Positions 42,783 to 52,001 of a stretch of DNA of 64,000 bases are shown here, piece after piece. Positions within the stretch are counted from its first letter, which is position 1. Each line of letters opens with the position of its first letter. Position numbers and translations under genes: made by a program. The notes beneath the pieces were generated by a model, which saw only the letters and a program-made list of their open reading frames with translations, had not been told where the DNA came from and ran no database searches. Source of the DNA: Arthrobacter sp. B1I2 (GTDB taxonomy: Bacteria; Actinomycetota; Actinomycetes; Actinomycetales; Micrococcaceae); assembly GCF_030816485.1 (NCBI RefSeq), contig NZ_JAUSYC010000001.1, forward strand, positions 124,001 through 188,000, in the 5' to 3' direction.

Positions 42783-43556
42783 CTAGTTGACGCGGATGAA
42801 GACGGGGCCGGAACCGACGTTCGCGCTGAAGACCACGGTCTGGTTTCCGTTGTAGCCGCCGTGGACGGCCATGCCGTTTCCGGCGTAGACAGCAATGTGG
42901 GCCATGCCCGAGCCGCCGTCAGCGTAGTAGAGAAGGTCACCCGGCTGTGCTTCGGCTGCACTCACGGTGCGGCCCAGGGACAGGTAGCCGGCAGGCCAGT
43001 CATGGAAGTGGATGCCGACGGCGGCCAGGGAGTTGGTGACCAGCATGGTGCAGTCCTGCATGACACCAAGCTGCGCGTAGGCGGCGGAGAGGATTGCAGC
43101 GCCCTTGCCGCTGGCGGAAGCCTGGGCTGCGGGAGCGGCGGGAGCCGACGCGGTGGCAACCTTAGCCGTGACCTTGGGAGCAGCAACAGGCTGGGCGGCA
43201 GGAGCAGGCTCGGCTTCCTGCACTTCGACCTGGGGCTCAGGCTCGACGACGGGAGCCGGCGTGGTGGTCACGGCGGGCTTCTCGTAGCTGATGGCGATGG
43301 TGGATGCCGCGGAGATCGGGGCGTCGACGGCGGATTCAACTTCCAGCGCGGAGACCGGAGCGGAATCGCGCTTGACGTTGGCGTCTGCAGCGTTGGCCGC
43401 AATGCCGCTGGTCAGGACCAGGCCGGAAGCAGCAGCGATAACCGCGGCCTGGCGGCCCATGCCGCCTGCGTTGTCGCTGACAGCCTTGGCAATGACAGCG
43501 ATCGAGTTGGTTTTGGTGGCCTCGGCGCGATGCCGTGCGGTGGCACGAGTCGTCAT
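42783..43556 (-). CDS. NlpC/P60 family secreted protein (divergent catalytic site)
   Basis: A 257-aa exported protein with a basic N-terminus, a hydrophobic signal (QAAVIAAASGLVLTSGIAANAADA), a Pro/Ala/Val-rich linker (about 75-150) and a C-terminal NlpC/P60-like domain. Catalytic Cys is in VMQDCTMLV and His in MAHIAVYAGNGM. The usual YxWGGxxPxxxDCSG approach is replaced by QLGVMQDCTML, so the substrate pocket differs from that of the neighbouring gene. ATG 43556 is preferred over the open frame to 43598. No riboswitch in its leader. Peptidoglycan hydrolysis is expected. Confidence 0.78.
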   Translation of the reverse strand: MTTRATARHRAEATKTNSIAVIAKAVSDNAGGMGRQAAVIAAASGLVLTSGIAANAADANVKRDSAPVSALEVESAVDAPISAASTIAISYEKPAVTTTPAPVVEPEPQVEVQEAEPAPAAQPVAAPKVTAKVATASAPAAPAAQASASGKGAAILSAAYAQLGVMQDCTMLVTNSLAAVGIHFHDWPAGYLSLGRTVSAAEAQPGDLLYYADGGSGMAHIAVYAGNGMAVHGGYNGNQTVVFSANVGSGPVFIRVN

Positions 43557-43689
43557 CAGTTCTCTCTTTCGTTTTTCCTTCGAACCGCTTGTAGGCATGC
43601 GAAGGGTGTTGGACGCGCCGGCATCTTGGGGGTACGCCGGCGCATCCCGAACGGGGATGTGGTTTCTAGCGAAGAAGCTTTGGGCAAAG

Positions 43690-43718
43690 AAAAAGCCCTT
43701 GGAGCGCGGAGCCCAAGA
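43690..43718 (-). terminator. Rho-independent terminator after the second NlpC/P60 gene
   Basis: Stem CTTGG/CCAAG with GC-rich interior, then GGGCTTTTT on the minus strand, starting 2 nt behind the stop at 43720. A further hairpin (GCCGGCG arms, about 43621-43649) lies in the leader of the next gene. Confidence 0.6.
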
Positions 43719-43719
43719 A

Positions 43720-44469
43720 CTATTTGCTGTAGTGGTAGTACGACGAGGTACCGGTGGCTGCGGGCGAGTGGAGCAGCGTGCCCTGGGAGGGGTTGAGTGC
43801 GCTGATCATCATGCCGTTGCCGACGTAGATGCCGACGTGCGCGCCACCGTTCTGGACAACCAGGTCACCCGGCTGGGGGGCGGAGGTGGGAGTCATGATG
43901 CTCCACGCGTTGGTGCGGGGGATGCTGATGCCGGCCTGGGCGTAAACCCACTGCACAAACCCGGAGCAGTCCCAGCCCGTGACGGGGCTGGTGCCGCCCC
44001 ATACGTAGGAGTGGCCGATACCGGTGTAGGCGAGGGCGGCAATGCCCGAGGTTGCCGCAGCGGACACGGTCTCTTCAGCCTTGGCAGCCGGAGACGCCTC
44101 CTGGCCTGCGACGGCCGTGGTGGCGCGGTTCGCCGATGCCGTGGACTGGGTACGCACCGGTTCCACCTTCGGAGCGGCAGTGGTCTTGACGACGGGACGC
44201 TCGAAGGACACCGTGGCCGTGGGGGCGGCGGTGACGGCGAGGGCCGTCTGGGCGGAACCGGACTCGGTGGACGCAGAGACACCAGCGGTGGTGTCAGCTG
44301 CAGTGGCCGGCAGTCCCATGCTCAGGATGAGGCCCGAAGCCGCTGCCATAACGGCAGCCTGGCGGCCTACGGTCCCGGCATTTGCACTGACGGCTTTGGA
44401 CACGGCGTCCAGCGGGCTGGTGCGAACCGTTTGCGCACGGTGGCGCGCAGAATTATGGCGTGAAGACAC
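43720..44469 (-). CDS. NlpC/P60 family cell-wall endopeptidase
   Basis: A 249-aa secreted hydrolase cutting peptidoglycan stem peptides. It has an N-terminal basic stretch, a signal (QAAVMAAASGLILSMGLPATAADT), a Thr/Ala-rich linker and a C-terminal NlpC/P60 domain of about 110 residues with the full motif GHSYVWGGTSPVTGWDCSGFVQWV (catalytic Cys) and GAHVGIYVGNGMMI (His). The N-terminal 80 residues resemble those of the gene at 42783, so the pair arose by duplication. The GTG at 44469 follows AGAGG. A c-di-AMP riboswitch lies in the leader. Confidence 0.88.
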   Translation of the reverse strand: MSSRHNSARHRAQTVRTSPLDAVSKAVSANAGTVGRQAAVMAAASGLILSMGLPATAADTTAGVSASTESGSAQTALAVTAAPTATVSFERPVVKTTAAPKVEPVRTQSTASANRATTAVAGQEASPAAKAEETVSAAATSGIAALAYTGIGHSYVWGGTSPVTGWDCSGFVQWVYAQAGISIPRTNAWSIMTPTSAPQPGDLVVQNGGAHVGIYVGNGMMISALNPSQGTLLHSPAATGTSSYYHYSK

Positions 44470-44477
44470 GAAGGTAG

Positions 44478-44614
44478 CCTCTCCCAATGCCTGCGAGGTG
44501 AGCTGTCGGATTCGGATGGGAGTCACCCGGCCACACTGCTTCCTGGGAAGCTCGTGACTTAACCCCAAGGCCTTCTGAAATGAAGACCAAAATTGGTTCC
44601 CCCGCCCCTGCCAG
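44478..44614 (-). ncRNA. c-di-AMP riboswitch (ydaO/yuaA type) before NlpC/P60
   Basis: The leader has the conserved blocks in order: GGGGGAACC, CCTTGGGGTTAAGTC, and the 3' signature CCGAATCCGACAGCTCACC followed by TCGCAGGC. In actinobacteria this riboswitch controls Rpf and NlpC/P60 hydrolases; c-di-AMP binding lowers expression. Ends are approximate. With the promoter at 44649-44677 it explains most of the 311-nt gap 44470-44780. Confidence 0.88.
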
Positions 44615-44648
44615 ACGATGAAATGCGAACGGACCTTGAGCGGTGGCA

Positions 44649-44695
44649 GAGTTAGGCAATCCGCACAAGAGCGTCAACTTCGGAAAAGTTGACGC
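44649..44695 (-). promoter_or_regulatory. Promoter of the riboswitch transcript, -35 inside a perfect palindrome
   Basis: -35 TTGACG (44677-44672), 17-nt spacer, -10 TAACTC (44654-44649). The -35 is part of a perfect inverted repeat GCGTCAACTT/AAGTTGACGC (44671-44695). The palindrome could be an operator, or the terminator of the M23 gene whose stop lies 86 nt upstream. Confidence 0.5.
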
Positions 44696-44780
44696 GAGTT
44701 AGACGGTACAGCAGTTTTCGTTCAATGTCACATTCAGGTCACGGCGGGTTGCGGGAATCTGAGAGTGAGCAATCATTCGG

Positions 44781-45602
44781 TTACAGCCAGCCCATCGGAT
44801 CGACCACTTCGCCGTTGACCTGCACCTCGAAGTGCAGGTGGCAGCCGGTGGAGGCACCGGTGGTGCCGCTCAGTGCCACAACGTCCCCGCGGGAGACGGT
44901 CTGGCCCACCTTGACGCTGAAGGATGAAAGGTGGTTGTACGTGGTCTCCAGCCCGTTGCCGTGGTCTATGACAACGCGGTTTCCGCCACCGAACTGGTGC
45001 CAGCCTGCGAAGGTCACCGTGCCTGTAGCGGCGGCCAGGACGGAGGTCCCGCACTGCGCCACGAAGTCCTGTCCCCGGTGGAAGTCGCCGGAGCCTCCGG
45101 TAATGGGACTCACCCGGTAACCGAAGGGGGACGCGGTGGCAAGGGATGCCAGCGGTGTGGCCAGGGTGCCGGCCGAAGCGGCGCGCGTGACGGAGCCGGC
45201 GGACTGGGCGCTCAGGAGCTGCTTCAGCTTCCCGTCCGGGTCGGCCTGGGTCACCACGGCGGAGCGGCTGAAGTCGACCTGGGCTCCGATATCAGCGGAG
45301 ATCTGCGGCTGGGGGCTGACGGCGGAAGCTGCCAAGGGGGCGCTGCCGGCGGCGTCGGTCGCCATGACGGGACTCGTGGCGGGCACGGTAACCGTCAGCA
45401 CCAGGCCCGTGGCGGCAAGGGCGATGCCGGCTTTTTGGCCGATGCCGCTGGCAGCGGCAAACTCCGTCATCTGCCGGAACGGACCCCGGCGGCGGCGCGC
45501 GTCACGATGCAGATCGCGGGGGCGCTCCGCTGCGACAACTTCGGCAAACCGGGGTGCCGAAGGGGGGCCCGCCGCGCGTCGGCGGCCCCGGGGGGTCTGC
45601 AT
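44781..45602 (-). CDS. M23 family metallopeptidase (LytM-type)
   Basis: A 273-aa exported peptidase. It has a long Arg-rich N-terminus (to about residue 50), a hydrophobic segment GIALAATGLVLTVTVPATSPVMA, a linker, and a C-terminal M23 domain from about 165: Zn ligands in GDFHRGQDFVA (HxxxD) and CHLHFEVQVNGEVVDP (HLH), ending PMGWL. It would cleave peptide cross-links in peptidoglycan or activate a hydrolase. ATG 45602 is the simplest start, but a TTG two codons upstream is better spaced from AGAGGAAC. A c-di-AMP riboswitch lies in the leader. Confidence 0.87.
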   Translation of the reverse strand: MQTPRGRRRAAGPPSAPRFAEVVAAERPRDLHRDARRRRGPFRQMTEFAAASGIGQKAGIALAATGLVLTVTVPATSPVMATDAAGSAPLAASAVSPQPQISADIGAQVDFSRSAVVTQADPDGKLKQLLSAQSAGSVTRAASAGTLATPLASLATASPFGYRVSPITGGSGDFHRGQDFVAQCGTSVLAAATGTVTFAGWHQFGGGNRVVIDHGNGLETTYNHLSSFSVKVGQTVSRGDVVALSGTTGASTGCHLHFEVQVNGEVVDPMGWL

Positions 45603-45614
45603 GGTCAAGAAGGG

Positions 45615-45806
45615 TTCCTCTCTGGAAGAAGCCTGCGGAGTTAGCTGTCGGATTCGGGTCAGAGAGATCAAAGACCCGGCCCGCCGCACGCAAGCTTCTG
45701 CACAGGGGTATTCCCGGAAGAATCCTTCACTGGAGAGGCTTGCTGCTGACGGACTTCACCCCAAGGCAGTCCCCCGCTGCCGCTTGTGGTTCCCCGCCTC
45801 TGCCAG
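45615..45806 (-). ncRNA. c-di-AMP riboswitch (ydaO/yuaA type) before M23 peptidase
   Basis: Conserved blocks GGCGGGGAACCAC, CTTGGGGTGAAGTCC, and 3' signature CCGAATCCGACAGCTAACTCC followed by GCAGGC. It shares the 3' core with the riboswitch at 44478-44614 but has a longer variable arm. The ribosome binding site lies just downstream, so either transcriptional or translational control is possible. Ends are approximate. Confidence 0.92.
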
Positions 45807-45884
45807 TAACGACTCGTGCACCTGGCCCGCTGGCAGAGCTCGGCTCCGGGTCAGGTAACGCTTATGTATCAACGCTTGCACTCA

Positions 45885-45914
45885 ACTATAGGGGCTTAAG
45901 TCCCTAGGTAACAA
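45885..45914 (-). promoter_or_regulatory. Promoter of the M23 riboswitch transcript
   Basis: -35 TTGTTA (45914-45909), 18-nt spacer, -10 TATAGT (45890-45885). It predicts a start about 70 nt before the riboswitch. Together they account for the 361-nt gap 45603-45963. Confidence 0.6.
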
Positions 45915-45963
45915 TTCCGTTACCGTTGCGGGGACTCCCCTCCGTGGGGTATGAACCCCTGGC

Positions 45964-46665
45964 TCAGCGCTGGCTGACAGCCACGAACACGTGCGCGGCC
46001 ACCTCTGGCGGCAGCTCCAGCGCGCCCTCAATCCCCGGGACCCGCACGGAGATGTAATCTCCCACACGTTCCAGCGCCACGGCAGCACCCGGACGGATTC
46101 CTCCCTCATCCAGCTGCGCCAGCAGTTCCGGTTCCACCTGGATTGGTTCCGCAAGGCGGCTGATGGTTACCCCCGACGCAGGGCCGTAGTTCTTCATTGC
46201 TTCCACCAGGCTGATGGCGCCGTCGGCGAAGCCGGGGCCCGCCTGTCCGCCCAGGGCAGCGAGGCCGGGGATGGGGTTGCCGTACGGCGACTCGGTGGGA
46301 TGGCCCAGCATCTCGTAGATGCGCTGCTCCACCCGCTCGCTCATGACGTGTTCCCAGCGGCAGGCTTCGTCATGTACATAGGCCCAGTCCAGGCCGATGA
46401 CGTCTGCCAGCAGCCGCTCGGCCAGCCGGTGCTTGCGCATGACCTCGGTGGCGCGCTTGCGGCCCGTGTCCGTGAGTTCCAGGTGCCGGTCGCCGGAGAC
46501 CACCACCAGCCCGTCGCGTTCCATCCTGCCGATGGTCTGGGAGACGGTGGGCCCCGAGTGGCGCAGACGCTCGGCGATACGGGCCCGAAGGGCGACGATG
46601 TTTTCTTCCTCAAGCTCCAGGATGGTCCTGAGGTACATCTCCGTAGTGTCGATCAGATCCGTCAT
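45964..46665 (-). CDS. DtxR/MntR-family metal-dependent transcriptional regulator
   Basis: A 233-aa regulator. The N-terminal winged HTH (MTDLIDTTEMYLRTILELEEE, RIAERLRHSGPTVSQTIGRMERDG) is followed by a dimerisation and metal-binding domain (LADVIGLDWAYVHDEACRWEHVMSERVEQRI; GHPTESPYGNPIP) and a C-terminal SH3-like FeoA domain (GGIRPGAAVALERVGDYISVRVPGIEGALELP). This layout matches IdeR/DtxR iron regulators, but MntR-like manganese sensing is also possible. ATG 46665 follows GGAG; the upstream open frame is not coding. Confidence 0.9.
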   Translation of the reverse strand: MTDLIDTTEMYLRTILELEEENIVALRARIAERLRHSGPTVSQTIGRMERDGLVVVSGDRHLELTDTGRKRATEVMRKHRLAERLLADVIGLDWAYVHDEACRWEHVMSERVEQRIYEMLGHPTESPYGNPIPGLAALGGQAGPGFADGAISLVEAMKNYGPASGVTISRLAEPIQVEPELLAQLDEGGIRPGAAVALERVGDYISVRVPGIEGALELPPEVAAHVFVAVSQR

Positions 46666-46776
46666 CCAGCTCAGCTCCTCGAGCGCAGTACCTTGCGTTG
46701 TTCCACCGTGCCGCCTCTTCCCGCGAGGTAGTCCGGGAGAAAGCTTAGCCTGTTTTGACTTAGTCCGAATAGCTGA

Positions 46777-48075
<1,299 letters not shown>

Positions 48076-48090
48076 ACAAGTTAACGTACG

Positions 48091-48125
48091 ACGGCGCCGC
48101 CCGGGGTTTTCCCGGACGGCGCCGT
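48091..48125 (+). terminator. Terminator after serC
   Basis: Stem ACGGCGCCG...CGGCGCCGT extended by CCGG pairs around GTTTTC, followed by TTGTTTG. It lies between serC and the convergent DUF3027 gene. Confidence 0.8.
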
Positions 48126-48135
48126 TTGTTTGTGG

Positions 48136-48654
48136 TCAGGAAGTTTTTGCTTCCTCTTCAAGCTGCCCGCCGGCGTCGACAATTCCTTCGTCCCCAGGTT
48201 CCTGCTCCACTGCCGCAGGCTCCTCCGGCTGCCCTTGTTCGGGTTCCTGCTGCTGCTCGTCCTCGGGACGGACGCGTTCGGCCCACGGCACCCATTCCGG
48301 GGCCAGGATGGATTCCTGGGACGGCAGCAGGCCCAGTTCGTTGACCGTGACCACCTTGGAGCGCGAGTTGCGGGTCAGCACCGCGTACCACTGCCAGCCC
48401 ATGTAGCCGGGCAACCGGGACTCGAACAGGTGCGTGACCAACCGGTCGCCCTCGCTCTTGGCCGCCAGGTGCGCGCCGATGGTGGCCGCCGGCGTAATGC
48501 TTTCCACTGCAGTCCGCGCAGCGTCAACCGCCGCGGCCAGGAAAGCATCGGGCTTGCCCGTACGCCACACGGGCACGCCGGCCTTGCGTTTGGGCGGAGT
48601 CTTGGCAGCCTGCTCCTGCACTGGCGTGCCCGGCTGTTCAGATTGGGGGTCCAT
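48136..48654 (-). CDS. DUF3027 domain-containing protein
   Basis: A 172-aa protein of the DUF3027 type conserved in actinobacteria (DAFLAAAVDAARTAVESI, IGAHLAAKSEGDRLVTHLFESRLPGYMGWQWYAVLTR, VTVNELGLLPSQESILAPEWVPWAERVRPED). The C-terminal 45 residues are acidic and Glu/Gln-rich. Function unknown. It lies 6 nt behind the cold-shock-domain gene on the same strand, a linkage common in the group. Confidence 0.82.
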   Translation of the reverse strand: MDPQSEQPGTPVQEQAAKTPPKRKAGVPVWRTGKPDAFLAAAVDAARTAVESITPAATIGAHLAAKSEGDRLVTHLFESRLPGYMGWQWYAVLTRNSRSKVVTVNELGLLPSQESILAPEWVPWAERVRPEDEQQQEPEQGQPEEPAAVEQEPGDEGIVDAGGQLEEEAKTS

Positions 48655-48660
48655 GGGGGC

Positions 48661-49044
48661 CTAAACGTCCAGCTCGTCGGCGACCTTGCGGAGGGCAGCG
48701 GCGATGGCCTTGCCCTTGTTGCCGTCCGGGTACTTGCCGTTTGAGAGGGTTCCCGACAAGTTGTCCAGGACGGTCACCAGGTCCTGGACCAGCGGGGCGA
48801 GGTCCTTCGCGCTGGGACGCTTGGCTTTGGCGATGGACGGGGTCTTGTCCAGCACCCGCAAACCCAGGGCCTGGGCACCCTTGCGGCCGTCGGCCACCCC
48901 GAACTCCACGCGGGTGCCCGCTTTCAGCTCCGTCACTCCCTCGGGCAGCGACGACTTCGGCAGGAAGACCTCCTGGCCGTCCTCGCCCGCGAGGAACCCG
49001 AAGCCCTTGTCCTTGTCATACCACTTGACCTTGCCGGTAGGCAC
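48661..49044 (-). CDS. Cold-shock-domain protein with C-terminal extension
   Basis: A 127-aa protein. Residues 1-65 form a cold-shock fold (VPTGKVKWYDKDKGFGFLAGEDG with RNP1 KGFGFL; VFLPKSSL in place of the usual RNP2 VFVHxS). Residues 75-127 are an extra helical region (KDLAPLVQDLVTVLDNLSGTLSNGKYPDGNKGKAIAAALRKVADELDV), so it is longer than CspA (about 67 aa). It probably binds single-stranded RNA. The GTG at 49044 follows GAAGAAGG. Confidence 0.87.
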   Translation of the reverse strand: MPTGKVKWYDKDKGFGFLAGEDGQEVFLPKSSLPEGVTELKAGTRVEFGVADGRKGAQALGLRVLDKTPSIAKAKRPSAKDLAPLVQDLVTVLDNLSGTLSNGKYPDGNKGKAIAAALRKVADELDV

Positions 49045-49269
49045 GTAATCAACCTTCTTCGTTCTGCTGTCATGAGACACGGCCGGCTGCCACCGCGTCC
49101 GCATTGTTGTGCGGGTTCAAGGTATGGCCAGCGCAAACCGTATTGGTCTGTATCCTTCAAGGTTATCCTGCCGTATACCCTAATCATGCTTCCTGCGGCA
49201 CTGTTCCGCCCCGGGCGCAAGGTCCGCGGCTTTCACCTGCACCGCTCCGGCCGCTGTAGCGTTACGTCC

Positions 49270-49503
49270 ATGACACCCACGCGTTACCGGCGGCCGCTGA
49301 TGGTCCTCGCCGCAGTTATTGCCGTCCTTTCCCTCATAGCCGTGGGAACTGTCATGGCTCTTGCCTTCGCCGGTTCGGTCGCCCCCGCCTGGGTCACCTA
49401 CCCGGCGCTTTACGGCCTGCCGGTGGCCTTCGTCCTGATGCTCCTGCTGGTCCTGGACGGCGTTGCCGCCCGGCGGCGGACGGGGCGGCGGGAGCCGCGG
49501 TAA
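49270..49503 (+). CDS. Small two-helix membrane protein
   Basis: A 77-aa protein with two hydrophobic segments (LMVLAAVIAVLSLIAVGTVMALAFAG and LYGLPVAFVLMLLLVLDGVAA) and basic ends. The ATG at 49270 lacks a strong SD; the frame extends upstream to 49072 but that part overlaps the promoter region of the cold-shock gene. It lies 10 nt before the helicase-associated gene and may be cotranscribed with it. No family recognised. Confidence 0.6.
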   Translation: MTPTRYRRPLMVLAAVIAVLSLIAVGTVMALAFAGSVAPAWVTYPALYGLPVAFVLMLLLVLDGVAARRRTGRREPR

Positions 49504-49513
49504 CGTTGAACTG

Positions 49514-51988
49514 ATGTCCCTCATTCGTGCGCTCGGCAAGGACCTGGAGGCGCGCAGCGACGACTCGTTGCGCGCGTTGTTCGCCGCGCGGCCGGACCTC
49601 ATCTCCCCCTCAGTTCCGGACTTCGCTGCGCTGGCGGCACGGGCGAGTTCACGTGTCAGCGTCCAGCGTGCGCTTGAGCGGCTCAACCGGCCACAGATGC
49701 AGGTCCTTGAAACCCTCCATCTGTGCACCAACACGGATACCGGGCACAGCGCGTCGGCAGAAGGCCTGCACCAGCTGATCCGGGGCGCGTCCCTGGCTGT
49801 CATCGAACAGATCATGGGTACCCTGCAGGAGCTTGCCCTGGCCCATCCTGCCGCTCCCCCGCACGGCACCCCTCCCCCCGCAGCCGGGCACCACTTTTAT
49901 CTGCCCGTTGGCTCCCTCAAGGATGTGGTGGGAATCTACCCGGCCGGCCTGGGGCGCAGCTACACAGAGCTGGTCCGCTTGCAGCCGGCCTTCGCGCAGA
50001 GGGCAGTGCAGCTGGTTTCCGAACTGCACCGCAACGGATTCGCAATTCACAATGCCACCACGCCCATGGAGGCGGCGCTGGCGCTGCAGCACTGGACTTC
50101 CTCCCCGGAGGCATTGCAGGACATCCTCGCCGGGGCGCCGGAACGGACGACGGCGTTGCTTGCCAGGTTCCGCAACTGGGCCATGGGTGCCGTCCCCCAG
50201 GCCCAACGGAAGGCTTCGGTCACGACTGAGGGAGCCGACGTCGGGCCTGTGGACTGGCTCCTTGCGCGCGGGCTGCTGGTTCCGCTGGACGCCGCCCACG
50301 TGGAGCTGCCGCACAGCGTGGGGCTGGCCCTGCGCGGCGGGGCGGTCATCAACGACTTCACCCTCTCGCCACCGGTACCGGAGCTCGGCCGGACCACCGC
50401 CGCGCTGCGCAGGAATGCGGCGCTCAGCGCGATCTCGGAAACCCTGCGGCTGGTCTCCGAACTGCTGCACGCCATCAGGGAAAACCCGCTGGCCACGCTG
50501 CGCAGCGGAGGCGTGGGCGTCCGTGAGGTGCGCCGGCTGTCCGACCATTTGCGCATAGACCAGGGCGCGGTGGGCCGGCTGCTGGAAGTGTGCGGCCTGG
50601 CAGGACTGATCCGCCTCGACGTTGACTCTTCGGCCTGGGTGCAGCCGCCGCAGCTGGAGTGGCTGGTGCTTCCGCGGCAGGAACAGTGGCTGTGGCTGGT
50701 GAACGCCTGGCTTGCCAGCGAGCGCGTACCGTCGATGGTGGGCCAGCCCGTGAACACGGCGCCCGGGGCGCCGTCCGGCCGGGCTGCGTCCGGAACCACC
50801 ATCGCCGCGTTGTCCGCCAGCGCGCAGCGGCCCGACGCGCCCGTGGTCCGCAAGCGCATCCTGGAGATCCTGCACGAATTAACTGTCGAAGCCGCCGGAC
50901 CGGACGGCACCGCGCCCGTGCTTGATGCCGCCGCGGTCCTGCAGCGGGCGGAATGGTCCCAGCCGCGGATGGCCCGGCGGTTCAGTTCCCTCATTCGGGG
51001 GGTCCTCGCCGAGGCGGAACTGCTGGGACTGGTGGGGTCAGGTGCCCTGAGCCAATTGGGAAGCGCGCTGGCCGAAGACAACCCCGATGCCGCCCTTGCC
51101 ATCCTGGGCGAGCACCTGCCTGCTGCCCTAAACCATGTGCTGTTGCAGGCCGACCTGACCGCTGTTGCCCCGGGTTACCTCGCTCCTGCCCTGACCGAAA
51201 AGCTCTTGGTGATGGCCGACGCCGAGGGGCAGGGCCCTGCCACCATCTACCGGTTCTCGGCGGCGTCCATAAAACGGGCACTCGACGACGGCTACGACGC
51301 CGCCGGCCTGCTCGAGTTCCTTCGGGAACACTCCGCCACCGCTGTTCCCCAGCCACTGGAGTACCTGGTGGAAGACACCGCTTCCCGGCACGGCAGGCTC
51401 CGGATAGGCCAGGCCGCAAGCTTCATCCACAGCGACGATGAAGCCGCGCTCCGCGAGTTGCTGGCAGGACCCAAGGCTGTGCAGCTTGGCCTGGCCAGCC
51501 TTTCCCCCACGGTACTTACGTCATCAGCACCGCCGCGTGAGCTCGCCGCCGCGCTCCGGAGCCTGGGCCTGTCACCGTCCGTGGACGGTGCTGAACCGGC
51601 CGCGCACCTCCGCCGGCCTTCCGCGCCCCAGGAGAGCCCGCGTCCCGTGTATACCGCCCCGCGGATGGCGCCCGCGGCGGAGGAGGTCCAAGCCCAGCTG
51701 GACGTCCTGCGGCAGGCGGGCCCCGCCGTCGGACACTACCCGGGTGCAGCGGGCAGCGAGGCAGCCACCCAGCTGGGACTTGAGGCGCTGCAAAGGGCCA
51801 TCCGGCTGAAACAGCCGATCCGCATGAACGTGGTGGACAACCTGGGGAATGCCAGCCTGGAAATTGTTGTTCCGCTATCCGTGGGCGGGGGCCGGGTGCG
51901 CGTGTTCGATCCGGCCAAGGATACCGAGCGGGTCCTGTCCGTCCATCGCATTATTGACATCGAGGCCGCAGAGGAACTGCGCCAGTGA
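49514..51988 (+). CDS. Helicase-associated protein (XPB partner, Rv0862c-like)
   Basis: An 824-aa protein with repeated helical/winged segments and no ATPase motifs. It matches the helicase XPB/Ssl2 N-terminal-domain type protein encoded next to actinobacterial XPB (N-terminus SLIRALGKDLEARSDDSLRALFAARPDLISPSVPDFAALAARASSR; C-terminus LGLEALQRAIRLKQPIRMNVVDNLGN...VHRIIDIE, WYL-like). It ends 13 nt before the XPB gene. A role with XPB in DNA repair is inferred from conserved linkage. Confidence 0.82.
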   Translation: MSLIRALGKDLEARSDDSLRALFAARPDLISPSVPDFAALAARASSRVSVQRALERLNRPQMQVLETLHLCTNTDTGHSASAEGLHQLIRGASLAVIEQIMGTLQELALAHPAAPPHGTPPPAAGHHFYLPVGSLKDVVGIYPAGLGRSYTELVRLQPAFAQRAVQLVSELHRNGFAIHNATTPMEAALALQHWTSSPEALQDILAGAPERTTALLARFRNWAMGAVPQAQRKASVTTEGADVGPVDWLLARGLLVPLDAAHVELPHSVGLALRGGAVINDFTLSPPVPELGRTTAALRRNAALSAISETLRLVSELLHAIRENPLATLRSGGVGVREVRRLSDHLRIDQGAVGRLLEVCGLAGLIRLDVDSSAWVQPPQLEWLVLPRQEQWLWLVNAWLASERVPSMVGQPVNTAPGAPSGRAASGTTIAALSASAQRPDAPVVRKRILEILHELTVEAAGPDGTAPVLDAAAVLQRAEWSQPRMARRFSSLIRGVLAEAELLGLVGSGALSQLGSALAEDNPDAALAILGEHLPAALNHVLLQADLTAVAPGYLAPALTEKLLVMADAEGQGPATIYRFSAASIKRALDDGYDAAGLLEFLREHSATAVPQPLEYLVEDTASRHGRLRIGQAASFIHSDDEAALRELLAGPKAVQLGLASLSPTVLTSSAPPRELAAALRSLGLSPSVDGAEPAAHLRRPSAPQESPRPVYTAPRMAPAAEEVQAQLDVLRQAGPAVGHYPGAAGSEAATQLGLEALQRAIRLKQPIRMNVVDNLGNASLEIVVPLSVGGGRVRVFDPAKDTERVLSVHRIIDIEAAEELRQ

Positions 51989-52001
51989 AGGATTCCCCCG
52001 C

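Noticed and set aside
49649-50875. 408-codon minus-strand frame inside the helicase-associated gene
   Set aside because: Shadow frame of a supported gene; Arg/Pro/Gln-rich without domains.
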